Shown: piece by piece, positions 1-12,795 of the stretch
Layout: each line of letters begins with the position of its first letter
Position numbering within the stretch: the first letter of the stretch is position 1
Source of the DNA: Cladorhizidae sp. MBARI D1340-BT2
Lineage: Eukaryota > Porifera > Demospongiae > Poecilosclerida > Cladorhizidae
Assembly (NCBI GenBank): GCA_028752905.1
Contig: JAQNBH010000298.1
Location: forward strand, 1 to 64,000
Direction of reading: 5' to 3'
DNA length: 64,000 bases
Program-made: the position numbers and the translations under genes
Notes under the pieces: model-generated
What the model saw: the letters and a program-made list of their open reading frames with translations, nothing else
Databases searched by the model: none
Told to the model about the DNA's origin: nothing

Positions 1-629
1 GCATGGTATCACACCTATCATGGTATTACACCTAGCATGGTTATACACCTAGCATGGTTATACACCTAGCATGGTTATATACCTAGCATGGTTATACACC
101 AAGCATGGTTATATACCAAGCATGGTTATACACCTAGCATGGTTATACACCTAGCATGGTTATACACCTAGCATGGTTATACACCTAGCATGGTTATACA
201 CCTAGCATGGTTATACACCTAGCATGGCTATACACCTAGCATGGCTATACACCTAGCATGGTTATACACCTAGCATGGCTATACACCTAGCATGGTTATA
301 TACCTAGCATGGTTATATACCTAGCATGGTCATACACCTAGCATGGTTATATACCTAGCATGGTTATATACCTAGCATGGTCATACACCTAGCATGGTTA
401 TACACCTAGCATGGTTATATACCTAGCATGGTTATACACCTAGCATGGTTATATACCTAGCATGGTTATACACCTAGCATGGTTATACACCTAGCATGGT
501 TATACACCTAGCATGGTTATACACCTAGCATGGTTATACACCTAGCATGGCTATACACCTAGCATGGCTATACACCTAGCATGGTGATACACCTACCATG
601 GTTATACACCTAGCATGGTTATACACCTA
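1..629. repeat. 17-bp minisatellite array
   Basis: About 37 head-to-tail copies of a 17-bp unit (ctagcatggttatacac), running off the left edge. Variants are mostly single substitutions (ggctata, ggtcata, tataccta). The array ends at the change to the next repeat at about 630. No coding interpretation is warranted. Confidence 0.95.
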
Positions 630-712
630 GTCATGGAACATCCTCTTCTAAGTCATGGAACATCCTCTTCCAAGTCATGGAACATCCTCTTCTAAGTCAT
701 GGAACATCCTCT
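630..712. repeat. 22-bp tandem repeat, ~4 copies
   Basis: Four copies of a 22-bp unit beginning gtcatggaacatcctcttct, abutting the 17-bp array directly. The last copy is truncated and merges into non-repetitive sequence. Confidence 0.9.
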
Positions 713-1176
713 CTATGTACTTTTGGAATCTAGCATTGAATTGGGTTGCATGGCACCGAGGTTATGTTCATTTCTGCCTCAAAGATCTCTAGCGGAGACG
801 TTCTGAATATTATCGCGATGGATCGTTGTGACTAATAAAGTAGATTTTCTATCAGTTGTACAGCTTTCTAAATGTGATATTCGCATTCCCCAGTTCAAAA
901 AACATGCCAGGTGAAAACTTTTAGACCAATGAGACCAGAATTGCCTGATTTACATCAATTTTAGTGAGATATGGGCACTCGGAGATGTAAATGCGTGGGC
1001 GTTGAGTACGTGAAAAGACCAATTTTTTGGAATTTATGAAAAACGGTGTTCCTGACCTCATGGAGAGCTAAAATTTCGGATTTGACCTATATATGTATGT
1101 ATGTATCTTGCCATGGTTGGAGGCTGGAAAATATTTGAGATGGGTGGTGTAATGGCCTAGATGATTTGACATGGAA
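713..1176. other. non-repetitive spacer, no gene seen
   Basis: About 460 bp without tandem structure except a short atgt run near 1092-1106. All frames are interrupted and I recognise no coding or RNA feature. Confidence 0.5.
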
Positions 1177-1179
1177 TGA

Positions 1180-1770
1180 CCCGTATGCCAACAGAGTGAG
1201 TATGCTTACATCAGGTATGTCAACAGAGTGAGTATGCTTACATCAGGTATGCCAACAGAGTGAGTATGCATACATCAGGTATGTCAACAGAGTGAGTATG
1301 CATACATCAGGTATGCCAACAGAGTGAGTATGCATACATCAGGTATGCCAACAGAGTGAGTATGCATACATCAGGTATATATGCCACAGAGTGAGTATGC
1401 TTACAACAGGTATGCCAACAGAGTGAGTATGAGTATGCTTACATCAGGTATGCCACAGAGTGAGTATGCATACATCAGGTATGCCAACAGAGTGCATCAG
1501 GTATGCCAACAGAGTGAGTATGCATATATCAGGTATGCCAACAGAGTGAGTATGCATACATCAGGTATGCCAACAGAGTGAGTATGCATACATCAGGTAT
1601 GCCACAGAGTGAGTATGCTTACAACAGGTATGCCAACAGAGTGAGTATGAGTATGCTTACATCAGGTATGCCACAGAGAGAGTATGCATACATCAGGTAT
1701 GCCAACAGAGTGAGTATGCATACATCAGGTATGCCAACAGAGTGAGTATGCATACATCAGGTATGTCAGG
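1180..1770. repeat. 32-bp minisatellite array
   Basis: About 18 copies of a 32-bp unit containing atgccaacagagtgagtatg followed by catacatcaggt. Some copies lose one or two bases (gccacagag) or carry an internal 6-bp duplication (gagtatgagtatg). The single short open frame across it is a by-product of the repeat. Confidence 0.93.
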
Positions 1771-2110
1771 CTAGAATACTAGCAGCAGCACAGGTGCACT
1801 CCATCCCTCAAGCATGATCATCAATGTTTGAAACTAGACTCCTGGTTTCTGTTTATAACTGGACTCTTGAGCAGCAGGACATCCAAGCAGCATGGTCAGA
1901 TGACAGGAGGGTAATCAAAGGTCTTGTTGCAGTATCAACAGATGGCGACTCCTTACCTTAGCTGCTCTACACCTCTACACAGGTGTTATGACATCAATGT
2001 TTGGTGATCCTTTACCGTAGCTCTTCTACATGTGGCATCAATGGTTGGTGACCCTTTACCTTAGCTCCTCTGGGCAGCATTAATGTTTGATGACCCCTTC
2101 ACTTGCTCCT
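1771..2110. other. spacer with weak imperfect repeats
   Basis: No gene seen. Between about 1940 and 2110 a phrase like ctttaccttagctcctctac recurs three or four times at roughly 55-70 bp spacing, suggesting a decayed minisatellite. Confidence 0.5.
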
Positions 2111-2111
2111 C

Positions 2112-2622
2112 TACAAGTGCAGGTTAGCCTATAGCCTGACCATACTACTGCAGGTTATAGCCTGTGCTTCCTATAGCCTGACCATTGTAGTGCAGGTTAT
2201 AGCCTGTGCTTCCTATAGCCTGACCATACTACTGCAGGTTATAGCCTGTGCTTCCTATAGCCTGACCATACTACTGCAGGTTATAGCCTGTGCTTCCTAT
2301 AGCCTGACCATACTACTGCAGGTTATAGCCTATGCTTCCTATAGCCTGACCATAGTAGTGCAGGTTATAGCCTGTGCTTCCTATAGCCTGACCATACTAC
2401 TGCAGGTTATAGTCTGTGCTTCCTATAGCCTGACCATACTACTGCAGGTTATAGCCTGTGCTTCCTATAGCCTGACCATACTACTGCAGGTTATAGCCTG
2501 TGCTTCCTATAGCCTGACCATAGTAGTGCAGGTTATAGCCTGTGCTTCCTATAGCCTGACCATACTACTGCAGGTTATAGCCTGTGCTTCCTATAGCCTG
2601 ACCATACTACTGCAGGTTATAC
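2112..2622. repeat. 42-bp minisatellite array
   Basis: About 12 copies of a 42-bp unit (starts cctatagcctgaccatacta). Because 42 is divisible by three and the unit lacks stops in one frame, a 184-residue open frame with a 14-residue period results. Low-complexity composition and lack of any flanking gene structure argue against a real protein. Confidence 0.94.
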
Positions 2623-2760
2623 AGATCCCTAGCCCTAGCCCTAGTCATAGTGAATAGCTATAATCTTGCTAGCTGTCATAACTATAGCCACACTAGCTAC
2701 CACAACTAGTTAGGCTGTTAGTTTTTATTATAATATAATAGAAATTATTGTTTTTAACAC

Positions 2761-2850
2761 TCATGGATGGATTAGGTAAGATATAGCATGGATTAGGTAA
2801 GGTACAGTATGGACTAGGTAAGGTGTAGCATGGACTAGGTAAGGTGTGGT
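2761..2850. repeat. 21-bp tandem repeat, ~4 copies
   Basis: Four copies of a 21-bp unit built on atggattaggtaaggtgtag, with scattered substitutions. The flanks 2623-2760 and 2851-3035 hold nothing recognisable. Confidence 0.85.
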
Positions 2851-5800
2851 TGTTTCAATAAAAATATTGCGTAGACATTTAGGCACACACCCCAAAATAT
2901 TCTTAATCCTAAAAGTCCATAGCTAAGCTACATCCACGGCAATTCATCCACGGCAATTGGATAGAGGCGGGGGAAATGCACTATATCAATCTGCACGTGC
3001 TAGTCCAAGCTTATACGCTCATAGAGCTCAGGAAGTCAGGGCTTGGACAATGATTAGGGTTAGGGCTTAGACAATGACTAGGGTTAGGTCTTTGACAATG
3101 ACTAGTGTTAGGGCTTGGACAATGACTAGGGTTAGGGCTTGGACAATGACAAGGGTTAGGGCTTGGAAAATTACTAGTGTTAGGGCTTGGACAATGACTA
3201 GGGTTAGGGCTTGGACAATGACTAGGGTTAGGGCTTGGACAATGACAAGGGTTAGGGCTTGGAAAATTACTAGTGTTAGGGCTTGGACAATGACTAGTGT
3301 TAGGGCTTGGACAATGACTAGGGTTAGGGCTTGGACAATGACTAGGGTTAGGGCTTGGACAATGACTAGGGCTTGGACAATGACTAGTGTTAGGGCTTGG
3401 ACAATGACTAGGGTTAGGGCTTGGACAATGACTAGGGTTAGGGCTTGGACAATGACTAGGGTTAGGGCTTGGACAATGACTAGGGTTAGGGCTTGGATTA
3501 TGACTAGGGTTAGGGCTTGGACAATGATTAGGTTAGGGCTTAGACAATGACTAGGGTTAGGTCTTGGACAATTAGGGTTAGTGCTTGGACAATGACTAGT
3601 GTTAGGGCTTGGACAATGACTAGGGTTAGGGCTTGGACAATGACAAGTGTTAGGGCTTGGAAAATTACTAGTGTTAGGGCTTGGACAATGACTAGGGTTA
3701 GGGCTTGGACAATGACTAGGGTTAGGGCTTGGACAATGACTAGGGTTATGGCTTGGACAATGACTAGGGTTAGGGCTTGGACAATGACGAAGGTTAGGGC
3801 TTGGACAATGACTAGGGTTAGGGCTTGGATTATAACTAGGGTTAGGGCTTGGACAATGATTAGGGTTAGGGCTTAGACAATGACTAGGGTTAGGTCTTGG
3901 ACAATTATGGTTAGTGCTTGGACAATGACTAGTGTTAGGGCTTGGACAATGACAAGGGTTAGGGCTTGGAAAATTACTAGTGTTAGGGCTTGGACAATGA
4001 CTAGGGTTAGGGCTTGGACAATGACTAGGGTTAGGGCTTGGACAATGACTAGGGTTAGGGCTTGGAAAATGACTAGGGTTAGGGCTTGGACAATGACAAG
4101 GGTTAAGGCTTGGACAATGACTAGGGTTAGGGCTTGGATTATGACTAGGGTTAGAGCTTGGACAATGACAAGGGTTAGGGCTTGGACAATGACTAGGGTT
4201 AGGACTTGGACAATGATTAGGGTTAGGGCTTGGACAATGACTAGGGTTAGGGCTTGGACAATGACTAGGGTTAGGGCTTGGACAATGACTAGGGTTAGGG
4301 CTTGGACAATGACAAGGGTTAGGGCTTGGACAATGACTAGGGTTAGGGCTTGGATTATAACTAGGGTTAGGGCTTGGACAATGATTAGGGTTAGGGCTTA
4401 GACAATGACTAGGGTTAGTGCTTGGACAATGACTAGTGTTAGGGCTTGGACAATGACTAGGGTTAGGGCTTGGACAATGACAAGGGTTAGGGCTTGGAAA
4501 ATTACTAGTGTTAGGGCTTGGACAATGACTAGGGTTAGAGCTTGGACAATGACTAGGGTTAGGGCTTGGACAATGACTAGGGTTAGGGCTTGGACAATGA
4601 CTAGGATTAGGGCTTGGACAATGACAAGGGTTAGGGCTTGGACAATGACTAGGGTTAGGGCTTGGATTATGACTAGGGTTAGGGCTTGGACAATGATTAG
4701 GGTCAGGGCTTAGACAATGACTAGGGTTAGGTCTTGGACAATTAGGGTTAGTGCTTGGACAATGACTAGTGTTAGGGCTTGGACAATGACTAGGGTTATG
4801 GCTTGGACAATGACAAGGGTTAGGGCTTGGAAAATTACTAGTGTTAGGGCTTGGACAATGACTAGGGTTAGGGCTTGGACAATGACTATGGTTAGGGCTT
4901 GGACAATGACTAGGGTTAGGGCTTGGACAATGACTAGGGTTAGGGCTTGGACAATAACAAGGGTTAGGGCTTGGACAATGACTAGGGTTAGGGCTTGGAT
5001 TATGACTAGGGTTAGGGCTTGGACAATGATTAGGGTTACTCACTGTTAGGGCTTAGACAATGACTAGGGTTAGGGCTTGGACAATGACTAGGGTTAGGGC
5101 TTGGATTATGACTAGGGTTAGGGCGCTTGGACAATGATTAGCGTTAGGGATTACAGAATGACTAGGGTTAGGTCTTGGACAATGACTAGGGTTAGGGCTT
5201 GGACAATGACTAGGGTTAGGGCTTGGACAATGACAAGGGTTAGGGCTTGGACAATGACTAGGGTTAGGGCTTGGATTATGACTAGGGTTAGGGCTTGGAC
5301 AATGATTAGGGTTAGGGCTTAGACAATGACTAGGGTTAGGTCTTGGACAATTAGGGTTAGTGCTTGGACAATGACTAGTGTTAGGGCTTGGACAATGACT
5401 AGGGTTAGGGCTTGGACAATGACAAGGGTTAGGGCTTGGAAAATTACTAGTGTTAGGGCTTGGACAATGACTAGGGTTAGGGCTTGGACAATGACTAGGG
5501 TTAGGGCTTGGACAATGACTAGGGTTAGGGCTTGGACAATGACTAGGGTTAGGGCTTGGACAATGACAAGGGTTAGGGCTTGGACAATGACTAGGGTTAG
5601 GGCTTGGATTATGACTAGGGTTAAGGTTTGGACAATGATTAGGGTAAGGGCTTAGACAATGACTAGGGTTAGGTCTTGGACAATGACTAGTGTTAGGGCT
5701 TGGACAATGACTAGGGTTAGCGCTTGGACTATGACTATGGTTAGGGCTTGGACAATGACTAGGGTTAGGGCTTGGACAATGACTAGGGTTAGGGCTTGGA

Positions 5801-6654
5801 CAATGACTAGGGTTAGGTCTTGGACAATGACTAGTGTTAGCGCTTGGACAATGACTAGGGTTAGGGCTTGGACAATGACTAGGGTTAGGGCTTGGACAAT
5901 GACTAGGGTTAGGGCTTGGACAATGACAAGGGTTAGGGCTTGGACAATGACTATGGTTAGGGCTTGGATTATGACTAAGGTTAGGGCTTGGACAATGATC
6001 AGGGTTAGGGCTTAGACAATGACTAGGGTTAGGTCTTGGACAATGACTAGTGTTAGAGCTTGGACAATGACTAGGGTTAGGGCTTGGACAATGACTAGGG
6101 TTAGGGCTTGGACAATGACAAGGGTTAGGGCTTGGAAAATTACTAGTGTTAGGGCTTGGACAATGACTAGGGTTAGGGCTTGGACAATGACTAGGGTTAG
6201 GGCTTGGACAATGACTAGGGTTAGGGCTTGGACAATGACTAGGGTTAGGGCTTGAACTATGACTAGGGTTAGGGCTTGGATTTTGACTAGGGTTAGGGCT
6301 TGGACAATGATTAGGGTTATGGCATAGACAATGACTAGGGTTAGGTCTTGGACAATTAGGGTTAGTGCTTGGACAATGACTAGTGTTAGGGCTTGGACAA
6401 TGACTAGGGTTAGGGCTTGGACAATGACAAGGGTTAGGGCTTGGAAAATTACTAGTGTTAGGGCTTGGACAATGACTAGGGTTAGGGCTTGGACAATGAC
6501 TAGGGTTAGGGCTTGGACAATGACTAGGGTTAGGGCTTGGACAATGACTAGGGTTAGGGCTTGGACAATGACGAAGGTTAGGGCTTGGACAATGACTAGG
6601 GTTAGGGCTTGGATTATGACTAGGGTTAGGGCTTGGACAATGATTAGGGTTAGG

Positions 6655-9062
6655 GCTTAGACAATGACTAGGGTTAGGTCTTGGACAATTATGGTTAGTC
6701 CTTGGACCATAACTAGGGTTAGGGCTAGGACAATGACTAGTGTTAGGGCTTGGACAATGACTAGGGTTAGGGCTTGGACAATGACAAGGGTTAGGGCTTG
6801 GAAAATTACTAGTGTTAGGGCTTGGACAATGACTAGGGTTAGGGCTTGGACAATGACTAGGGTTAGGGATAGGACAATGACTAGGGTTAGGGTTTGGACA
6901 ATGACTAGGGTTAGGGCTTGGACAATGACTAGGGTTAGGGCTTGGACAATGACTAGGGTTAGGGCTTGGACAATGACAAGGGTTAGGGCTTGGACAATGA
7001 CTAGGGTTAGGGCTTGGATTATGATTAGGGTTAGGGCTTGGACAATGATTAGGGTTAGGGCTTAGACAATGACTAGGGTTAGGTCTTGGACAATTAGGGT
7101 TGGACAATGACTAGTGTTAGGGCTTGGACAATGACAAGGGTTAGGGCTTGGACAATGACAAGGGTTAGGGCTTGGAAAATTACTAGTGTTAGGGCTTGGA
7201 CAATGACTAGGGTTAGGGCTTGGACAATGACTAGGGTTAGGGCTTGGACAATGACTAGGGTTAGGGCTTGGACAAAGACTAGGGTTAGGGCTTGGACAAT
7301 GACTAGTGTTAGGGCTTGGACAATGACTAGGGTTAGAGCCTGGATCATGACTAGGGTTAGGGCTTGGACAATGACTAGGGTTAGGACTTGGACAATGACT
7401 AGGGTTAGGGCTTGGACAATGACTAGGGTTAGGGCTTAGACAATGACTAGTGTTAGGGCTTGGACAATGACTAGGGTTAGGACTTGGACAATGACTACGG
7501 TTAGGACTAGGACAATGACTAGTGTTAGGGCTTGGACAATGACTAGGGTTATGGCTTGGACAATGACTAGGGTTTGGGCTTGGACAATGACTAGGGTTAG
7601 GGCTTGGACAATGACTAGGGTTAGGGCTTGGACAATGACTGGAGTTAGGGCTTGGACTATGACTAGGGTTAGGGCTTGGACAATGACTAGCGTTAGGGCT
7701 TGGACAATGACTAGTATTAAGGCTTGGACAATGACTAGGGTTAGGGCTTGGACAATGACTAGGGTTAGGGCTTGGACAATGACTAGAGTTAGAGCTTGGA
7801 CAATGACTAGGGTTAGGACTAGGACAATGACTAGGGTTAGGGCTTGGACAATGACTAGTGTTAGGGCTTGGACAATGACTAGTGTTAGGGCTTGGACAAT
7901 GACTGGGGTTAGGGCTTGGACAATGACTAGGGTTAGGGCTTGGAGAATGACTATGGTTAGGGCTTGGACAATGAATAGGGTTAGGGCTTGGACAATGACT
8001 AGGATTAGGGCTTGTACAATGATAGGGTTAGGGCTTGGACAATGACTAGGGTTAGGGCTTGGACAATGACTAGGGTTAGGGCTTGGACAATGACTAGGGT
8101 TAGGGCTTGGACAATGACTAGGGTTAGTGCTTGGACAATGACTAGGGTTAGGGCTTGGACAATGACTAGGGTTAGGGCTTGGACAATGACTAGGGTTAGG
8201 GCTTGGACAATGACTAGGGTTAGGGCTTGGACAATGACTAGGGTTAGGGCTTGGACAATGACTAGGGTTAGGGCTTGGACAATGACTAGGGTTAGTGCTT
8301 GGACAATGACTAGGGTTAGGGCTTGGACAATGACTAGGGTTAGGGCTAGGAGAATGACTATGGTTAGGGCTTGGACAATGAATAGGGTTAGGACTTGGAC
8401 AATGACTAGGATTAGGGCTTGGACAATGATAGGGTTAGGGCTTGGACAATGACTAGGGTTAGGGCTTGGAGAATGACTATGGTTACGGCTTGGACAATGA
8501 ATAGGGTTAGGGCTTGGACAATGACTAGGATTAGGGCTTGGACAATGATAGGGTTAGGGCTTGGACAATGACTAGGGTTAGGGCTTGGACAATGACTAGG
8601 GTTAGGGCTTGGACAATGACTAGGGTTAGTGCTTGGACAATGACTAGGGTTAGGGCTTGGACAATGACTGGAGTTAGGGCTTGGATTATGACTAGGGTTA
8701 GGGCTTGGACAATGACTAGGGTTAGGGCTTGGACAATGACTAGTGTTAAGGCTTGGACAATGACTAGGGTTAGGGCTTGGACAATGACTAGGGTTAGGGC
8801 TTGGACAATGACTAGGGTTAGAGCTTGGACAATGACTAGTGTTAGTGCTTGGACAATGACTAGGGTTAGGGCTTGGACAATGACTAGGGTTAGGGCTTGG
8901 ACAATGACTAGGGTTAGGACTAGGACAATGACTAGGGTTAGGGCTTGGACAATGACTAGGGTTAGGGCTTGGACAATGACGAAGGTTAGGGCTTGGACAA
9001 TGACTAGGGTTAGGGCTTGGATTATGACTAGGGTTAGGGCTTGGACAATGATTAGGGTTAGG
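6655..9062. repeat. 2,408-bp segmental duplication, copy 1
   Basis: Within the 24-bp satellite, sequence from roughly 6.65 to 8.93 kb recurs at an offset of 2,408 bp, becoming 2,432 bp after one extra 24-bp unit is gained near 10.36 kb. Distinctive variants such as gattaggacaattagggttgg (here split as acaattagggttgg), gatcatgac and gactacggtt are preserved in both. Exact ends are approximate because they lie in repeat. Confidence 0.85.
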
Positions 9063-11365
9063 GCTTAGACAATGACTAGGGTTAGGTCTTGGACAATTAT
9101 GGTTAGTCCTTGGACCATAACTAGGGTTAGGGCTAGGACAATGACTAGTGTTAGGGCTTGGACAATGACTAGGGTTAGGGCTTGGACAATGACAAGGGTT
9201 AGGGCTTGGAAAATTACTAGTGTTAGGGCTTGGACAATGACTAGGGTTAGGGCTTGGACAATAACTAGGGTTAGGGATAGGACAATGACTAGGGTTAGGG
9301 TTTGGACAATGACTAGGGTTAGGGCTTGGACAATGACTAGGGTTAGGGCTTGGACAATGACTAGGGTTAGGGCTTGGACAATGACAAGGGTTAGGGCTTG
9401 GACAATGACTAGGGTTAGGGCTTGGATTATGATTAGGGTTAGGGCTTGGACAATGATTAGGGTTAGGGCTTAGACAATGACTAGGGTTAGGTCTTGGACA
9501 ATTAGGGTTGGACAATGACTAGTGTTAGGGCTTGGACAATGACAAGGGTTAGGGCTTGGACAATGACAAGGGTTAGGGCTTGGAAAATTACTAGTGTTAG
9601 GGCTTGGACAATGACTAGGGTTAGGGCTTGGACAATGACTAGGGTTAGGGCTTGGACAATGACTAGGGTTAGGGCTTGGACAAAGACTAGGGTTAGGGCT
9701 TGGACAATGACTAGTGTTAGGGCTTGGACAATGACTAGGGTTAGAGCCTGGATCATGACTAGGGTTAGGGCTTGGACAATGACTAGGGTTAGGACTTGGA
9801 CAATGACTAGGGTTAGGGCTTGGACAATGACTAGGGTTAGGGCTTAGACAATGACTAGTGTTAGGGCTTGGACAATGACTAGGGTTAGGACTTGGACAAT
9901 GACTACGGTTAGGACTAGGACAATGACTAGTGTTAGGGCTTGGACAATGACTAGGGTTATGGCTTGGACAATGACTAGGGTTTGGGCTTGGACAATGACT
10001 AGGGTTAGGGCTTGGACAATGACTAGGGTTAGGGCTTGGACAATGACTGGAGTTAGGGCTTGGACTATGACTAGGGTTAGGGCTTGGACAATGACTAGCG
10101 TTAGGGCTTGGACAATGACTAGTATTAAGGCTTGGACAATGACTAGGGTTAGGGCTTGGACAATGACTAGGGTTAGGGCTTGGACAATGACTAGAGTTAG
10201 AGCTTGGACAATGACTAGGGTTAGGACTAGGACAATGACTAGGGTTAGGGCTTGGACAATGACTAGTGTTAGGGCTTGGACAATGACTAGTGTTAGGGCT
10301 TGGACAATGACTGGGGTTAGGGCTTGGACAATGACTAGGGTTAGGGCTTGGACAATGACTAGGGTTAGGGCTTGGAGAATGACTATGGTTAGGGCTTGGA
10401 CAATGAATAGGGTTAGGGCTTGGACAATGACTAGGATTAGGGCTTGTACAATGATAGGGTTAGGGCTTGGACAATGACTAGGGTTAGGGCTTGGACAATG
10501 ACTAGGGTTAGGGCTTGGACAATGACTAGGGTTAGGGCTTGGACAATGACTAGGGTTAGTGCTTGGACAATGACTAGGGTTAGGGCTTGGACAATGACTA
10601 GGGTTAGGGCTTGGACAATGACTAGGGTTAGGGCTTGGACAATGACTAGGGTTAGGGCTTGGACAATGACTAGGGTTAGGGCTTGGACAATGACTAGGGT
10701 TAGGGCTTGGACAATGACTAGGGTTAGTGCTTGGACAATGACTAGGGTTAGGGCTTGGACAATGACTAGGGTTAGGGCTAGGAGAATGACTATGGTTAGG
10801 GCTTGGACAATGAATAGGGTTAGGACTTGGACAATGACTAGGATTAGGGCTTGGACAATGATAGGGTTAGGGCTTGGACAATGACTAGGGTTAGGGCTTG
10901 GAGAATGACTATGGTTAGGGCTTGGACAATGAATAGGGTTAGGGCTTGGACAATGACTAGGATTAGGGCTTGGACAATGATAGGGTTAGGGCTTGGACAA
11001 TGACTAGGGTTAGGGCTTGGACAATGACTAGGGTTAGGGCTTGGACAATGACTAGGGTTAGTGCTTGGACAATGACTAGGGTTAGGGCTTGGACAATGAC
11101 TGGAGTTAGGGCTTGGATTATGACTAGGGTTAGGGCTTGGACAATGACTAGGGTTAGGGCTTGGACAATGACTAGTGTTAAGGCTTGGACAATGACTAGG
11201 GTTAGGGCTTGGACAATGACTAGGGTTAGGGCTTGGACAATGACTAGGGTTAGAGCTTGGACAATGACTAGTGTTAGTGCTTGGACAATGACTAGGGTTA
11301 GGGCTTGGACAATGACTAGGGTTAGGGCTTGGACAATGACTAGGGTTAGGACTAGGACAATGACT
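9063..11365. repeat. 2,408-bp segmental duplication, copy 2
   Basis: Second copy of the preceding segment. Long stretches read as identical to copy 1 by eye, apart from one added 24-bp unit around 10,346-10,369. After about 11.36 kb the copies diverge into different variant orders. This indicates very recent unequal exchange or amplification, or conceivably an assembly artefact. Confidence 0.85.
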
Positions 11366-11745
11366 AGTGTTAAGGCTTGGACAATGACTAGTGTTAAGGC
11401 TTGGACAATGACTAGGGTTAGGGCTTGGACAATAACTGGAGTTAGGGCTTGGACTATGACTAGGGTTAGGGCTTGGACAATGACTAGGGTTAGGGCTTGG
11501 ACAATGACTAGTGTTAAGGCTTGGACAATGACTAGTGTTAGGGCTTGGACAATGACTAGGGTTAGGACTAGGACAATGACTAGTGTTAAGGCTTGGACAA
11601 TGACTAGGGTTAGGACTAGGACAATGACTAGTGTTAGTGCTTGGACAATGACTAGGGTTAGGGCTTGGACAATGACTAGGGTTAGGGCTTGGACAATGAC
11701 TAGGGTTAGGGCTTGGACAATGACTAGGGTTAGGACTTGGACAAT

Positions 11746-12055
11746 GACACATGCTTAGCTACCAGCTGTGTGGTGGACACATGCTTAGCTACCAGCTGTG
11801 TGGTAGACACATGCTTAGCCACCAGCTGTGTGGTGGACACATGCTTAGCTACCAGCTGTGTGGTAGACACATGCTTAGCCACCAGCTGTGTGGTGGACAC
11901 ATGCTTAGCTACCAGCTGTGTGGTGGACACATGCTTAGCCACCAGCTGTGTGGTGGACACATGCTTAGCTACCAGCTGTGTGGTGGACACATGCTTAGCC
12001 ACCAGCTGTGTGGTGGACACATGCTTAGCCACCAGCTGTGTGGTGGACACATGCT
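11746..12055. repeat. 30-bp satellite, ~10 copies
   Basis: Ten copies of a 30-bp unit (cacatgcttagctaccagct plus gtgtggtgga). The first copies alternate between gctac and gccac and between ggtgga and ggtaga forms, giving a 60-bp dimeric higher-order period. Confidence 0.95.
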
Positions 12056-12590
12056 TAGCTCAGTGCTGTACAGCATAAGGAGCTCTCTCATCTGGTGTCC
12101 ATGGCTCAGTGCTACACAGCATAAGGAGCTCTCTCATCTGGTGTCCATGACTCAGTGCTGTACAGCATAAGGAGCTCTCTCATCTGGTGTCCATGACTCA
12201 GTGCTACACAGCATAAGGAGCTCTCTCATCTGGTGTCCATGACTCAGTGCTGTACAGCATAAGGAGCTCTCTCATCTGGTGTCCATGACTCAGTGCTGTA
12301 CAGCATAAGGAGCTCTCTCATCTGGTGTCCATGACTCAGTGCTACACAGCATAAGGAGCTCTCTCATCTGGTGTCCATGACTCAGTGCTGTACAGCATAA
12401 GGAGCTCTCTCATCTGGTGTCCATGACTCAGTGCTGTACAGCATAAGGAGCTCTCTCATCTGGTGTCCATGACTCAGTGCTACACAGCATAAGGAGCTCT
12501 CTCATCTGGTGTCCATGACTCAGTGCTGTACAGATAAGGAGCTCTCTCATCTGGTGTCCATGGCTCAGTATACTGTACAGCATAAGGTGC
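12056..12590. repeat. 46-bp satellite, ~11.5 copies
   Basis: Head-to-tail copies of a 46-bp unit (begins ctcagtgctgtacagcataa, ends ggtgtccatga). Most copies carry gctgtacag and others gctacacag, in a partly regular order. It abuts the 30-bp array without spacer. Confidence 0.95.
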
Positions 12591-12699
12591 TTTGAACTAT
12601 ATCGTAGTCTTAACAAAGATCCAATTAAGTCGACTTTCAATCGTGCAAGAGAGAGCTTTTATAATGGCTACAGTGAAGTGCCACTTTGTTGTTGCTAGA

Positions 12700-12795
12700 C
12701 TATATACCAACTAGCATGGCAGTACAGGTAGGACTCAACTAGCATGGCAGTACAGGTAGGACTGCACACCAACTAGCATGGCAGCAGAGGTAGGA
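12700..12795. repeat. short imperfect tandem repeat
   Basis: Three copies of a phrase containing caactagcatggcagtacag and gtaggact, with unequal spacing. The phrase ctagcatgg is shared with the 17-bp array at the left edge. Confidence 0.7.

Larger units (their letters stand above)
3036..11745. repeat. 24-bp telomere-like satellite, ~360 copies
   Basis: An 8.7-kb array of a 24-bp unit containing tagggttagggcttgg followed by acaatgac. Each unit therefore holds 11 consecutive bases of (TTAGGG)n. The left part (about 3.0-6.7 kb) shows a higher-order period near 333 bp, about 14 units, marked by variant units with ggattatgac, ggaaaattac, gggcttagac and a shortened acaattagg unit. The unit length is a multiple of three and few variants create stops, so long open frames appear on both strands (one reaches 684 codons on the minus strand). 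They are repeat artefacts. Confidence 0.97.

Noticed and set aside
1180..1770. CRISPR-like array
   Set aside because: The units are contiguous tandem repeats with no unique spacers, in a eukaryotic context. The same applies to all other arrays in the window.
5053..7107. 684-codon minus-strand open frame rich in HCPSPNPS repeats
   Set aside because: It is the 24-bp satellite read in a stop-free frame. Several frames on both strands are open for the same reason and variant units break them at random.
3036..11745. A true chromosome end
   Set aside because: The unit is 24 bp with only 11 bases of telomeric match, and other sequence lies on both sides, so this is a telomere-like satellite and not a terminal telomere tract.
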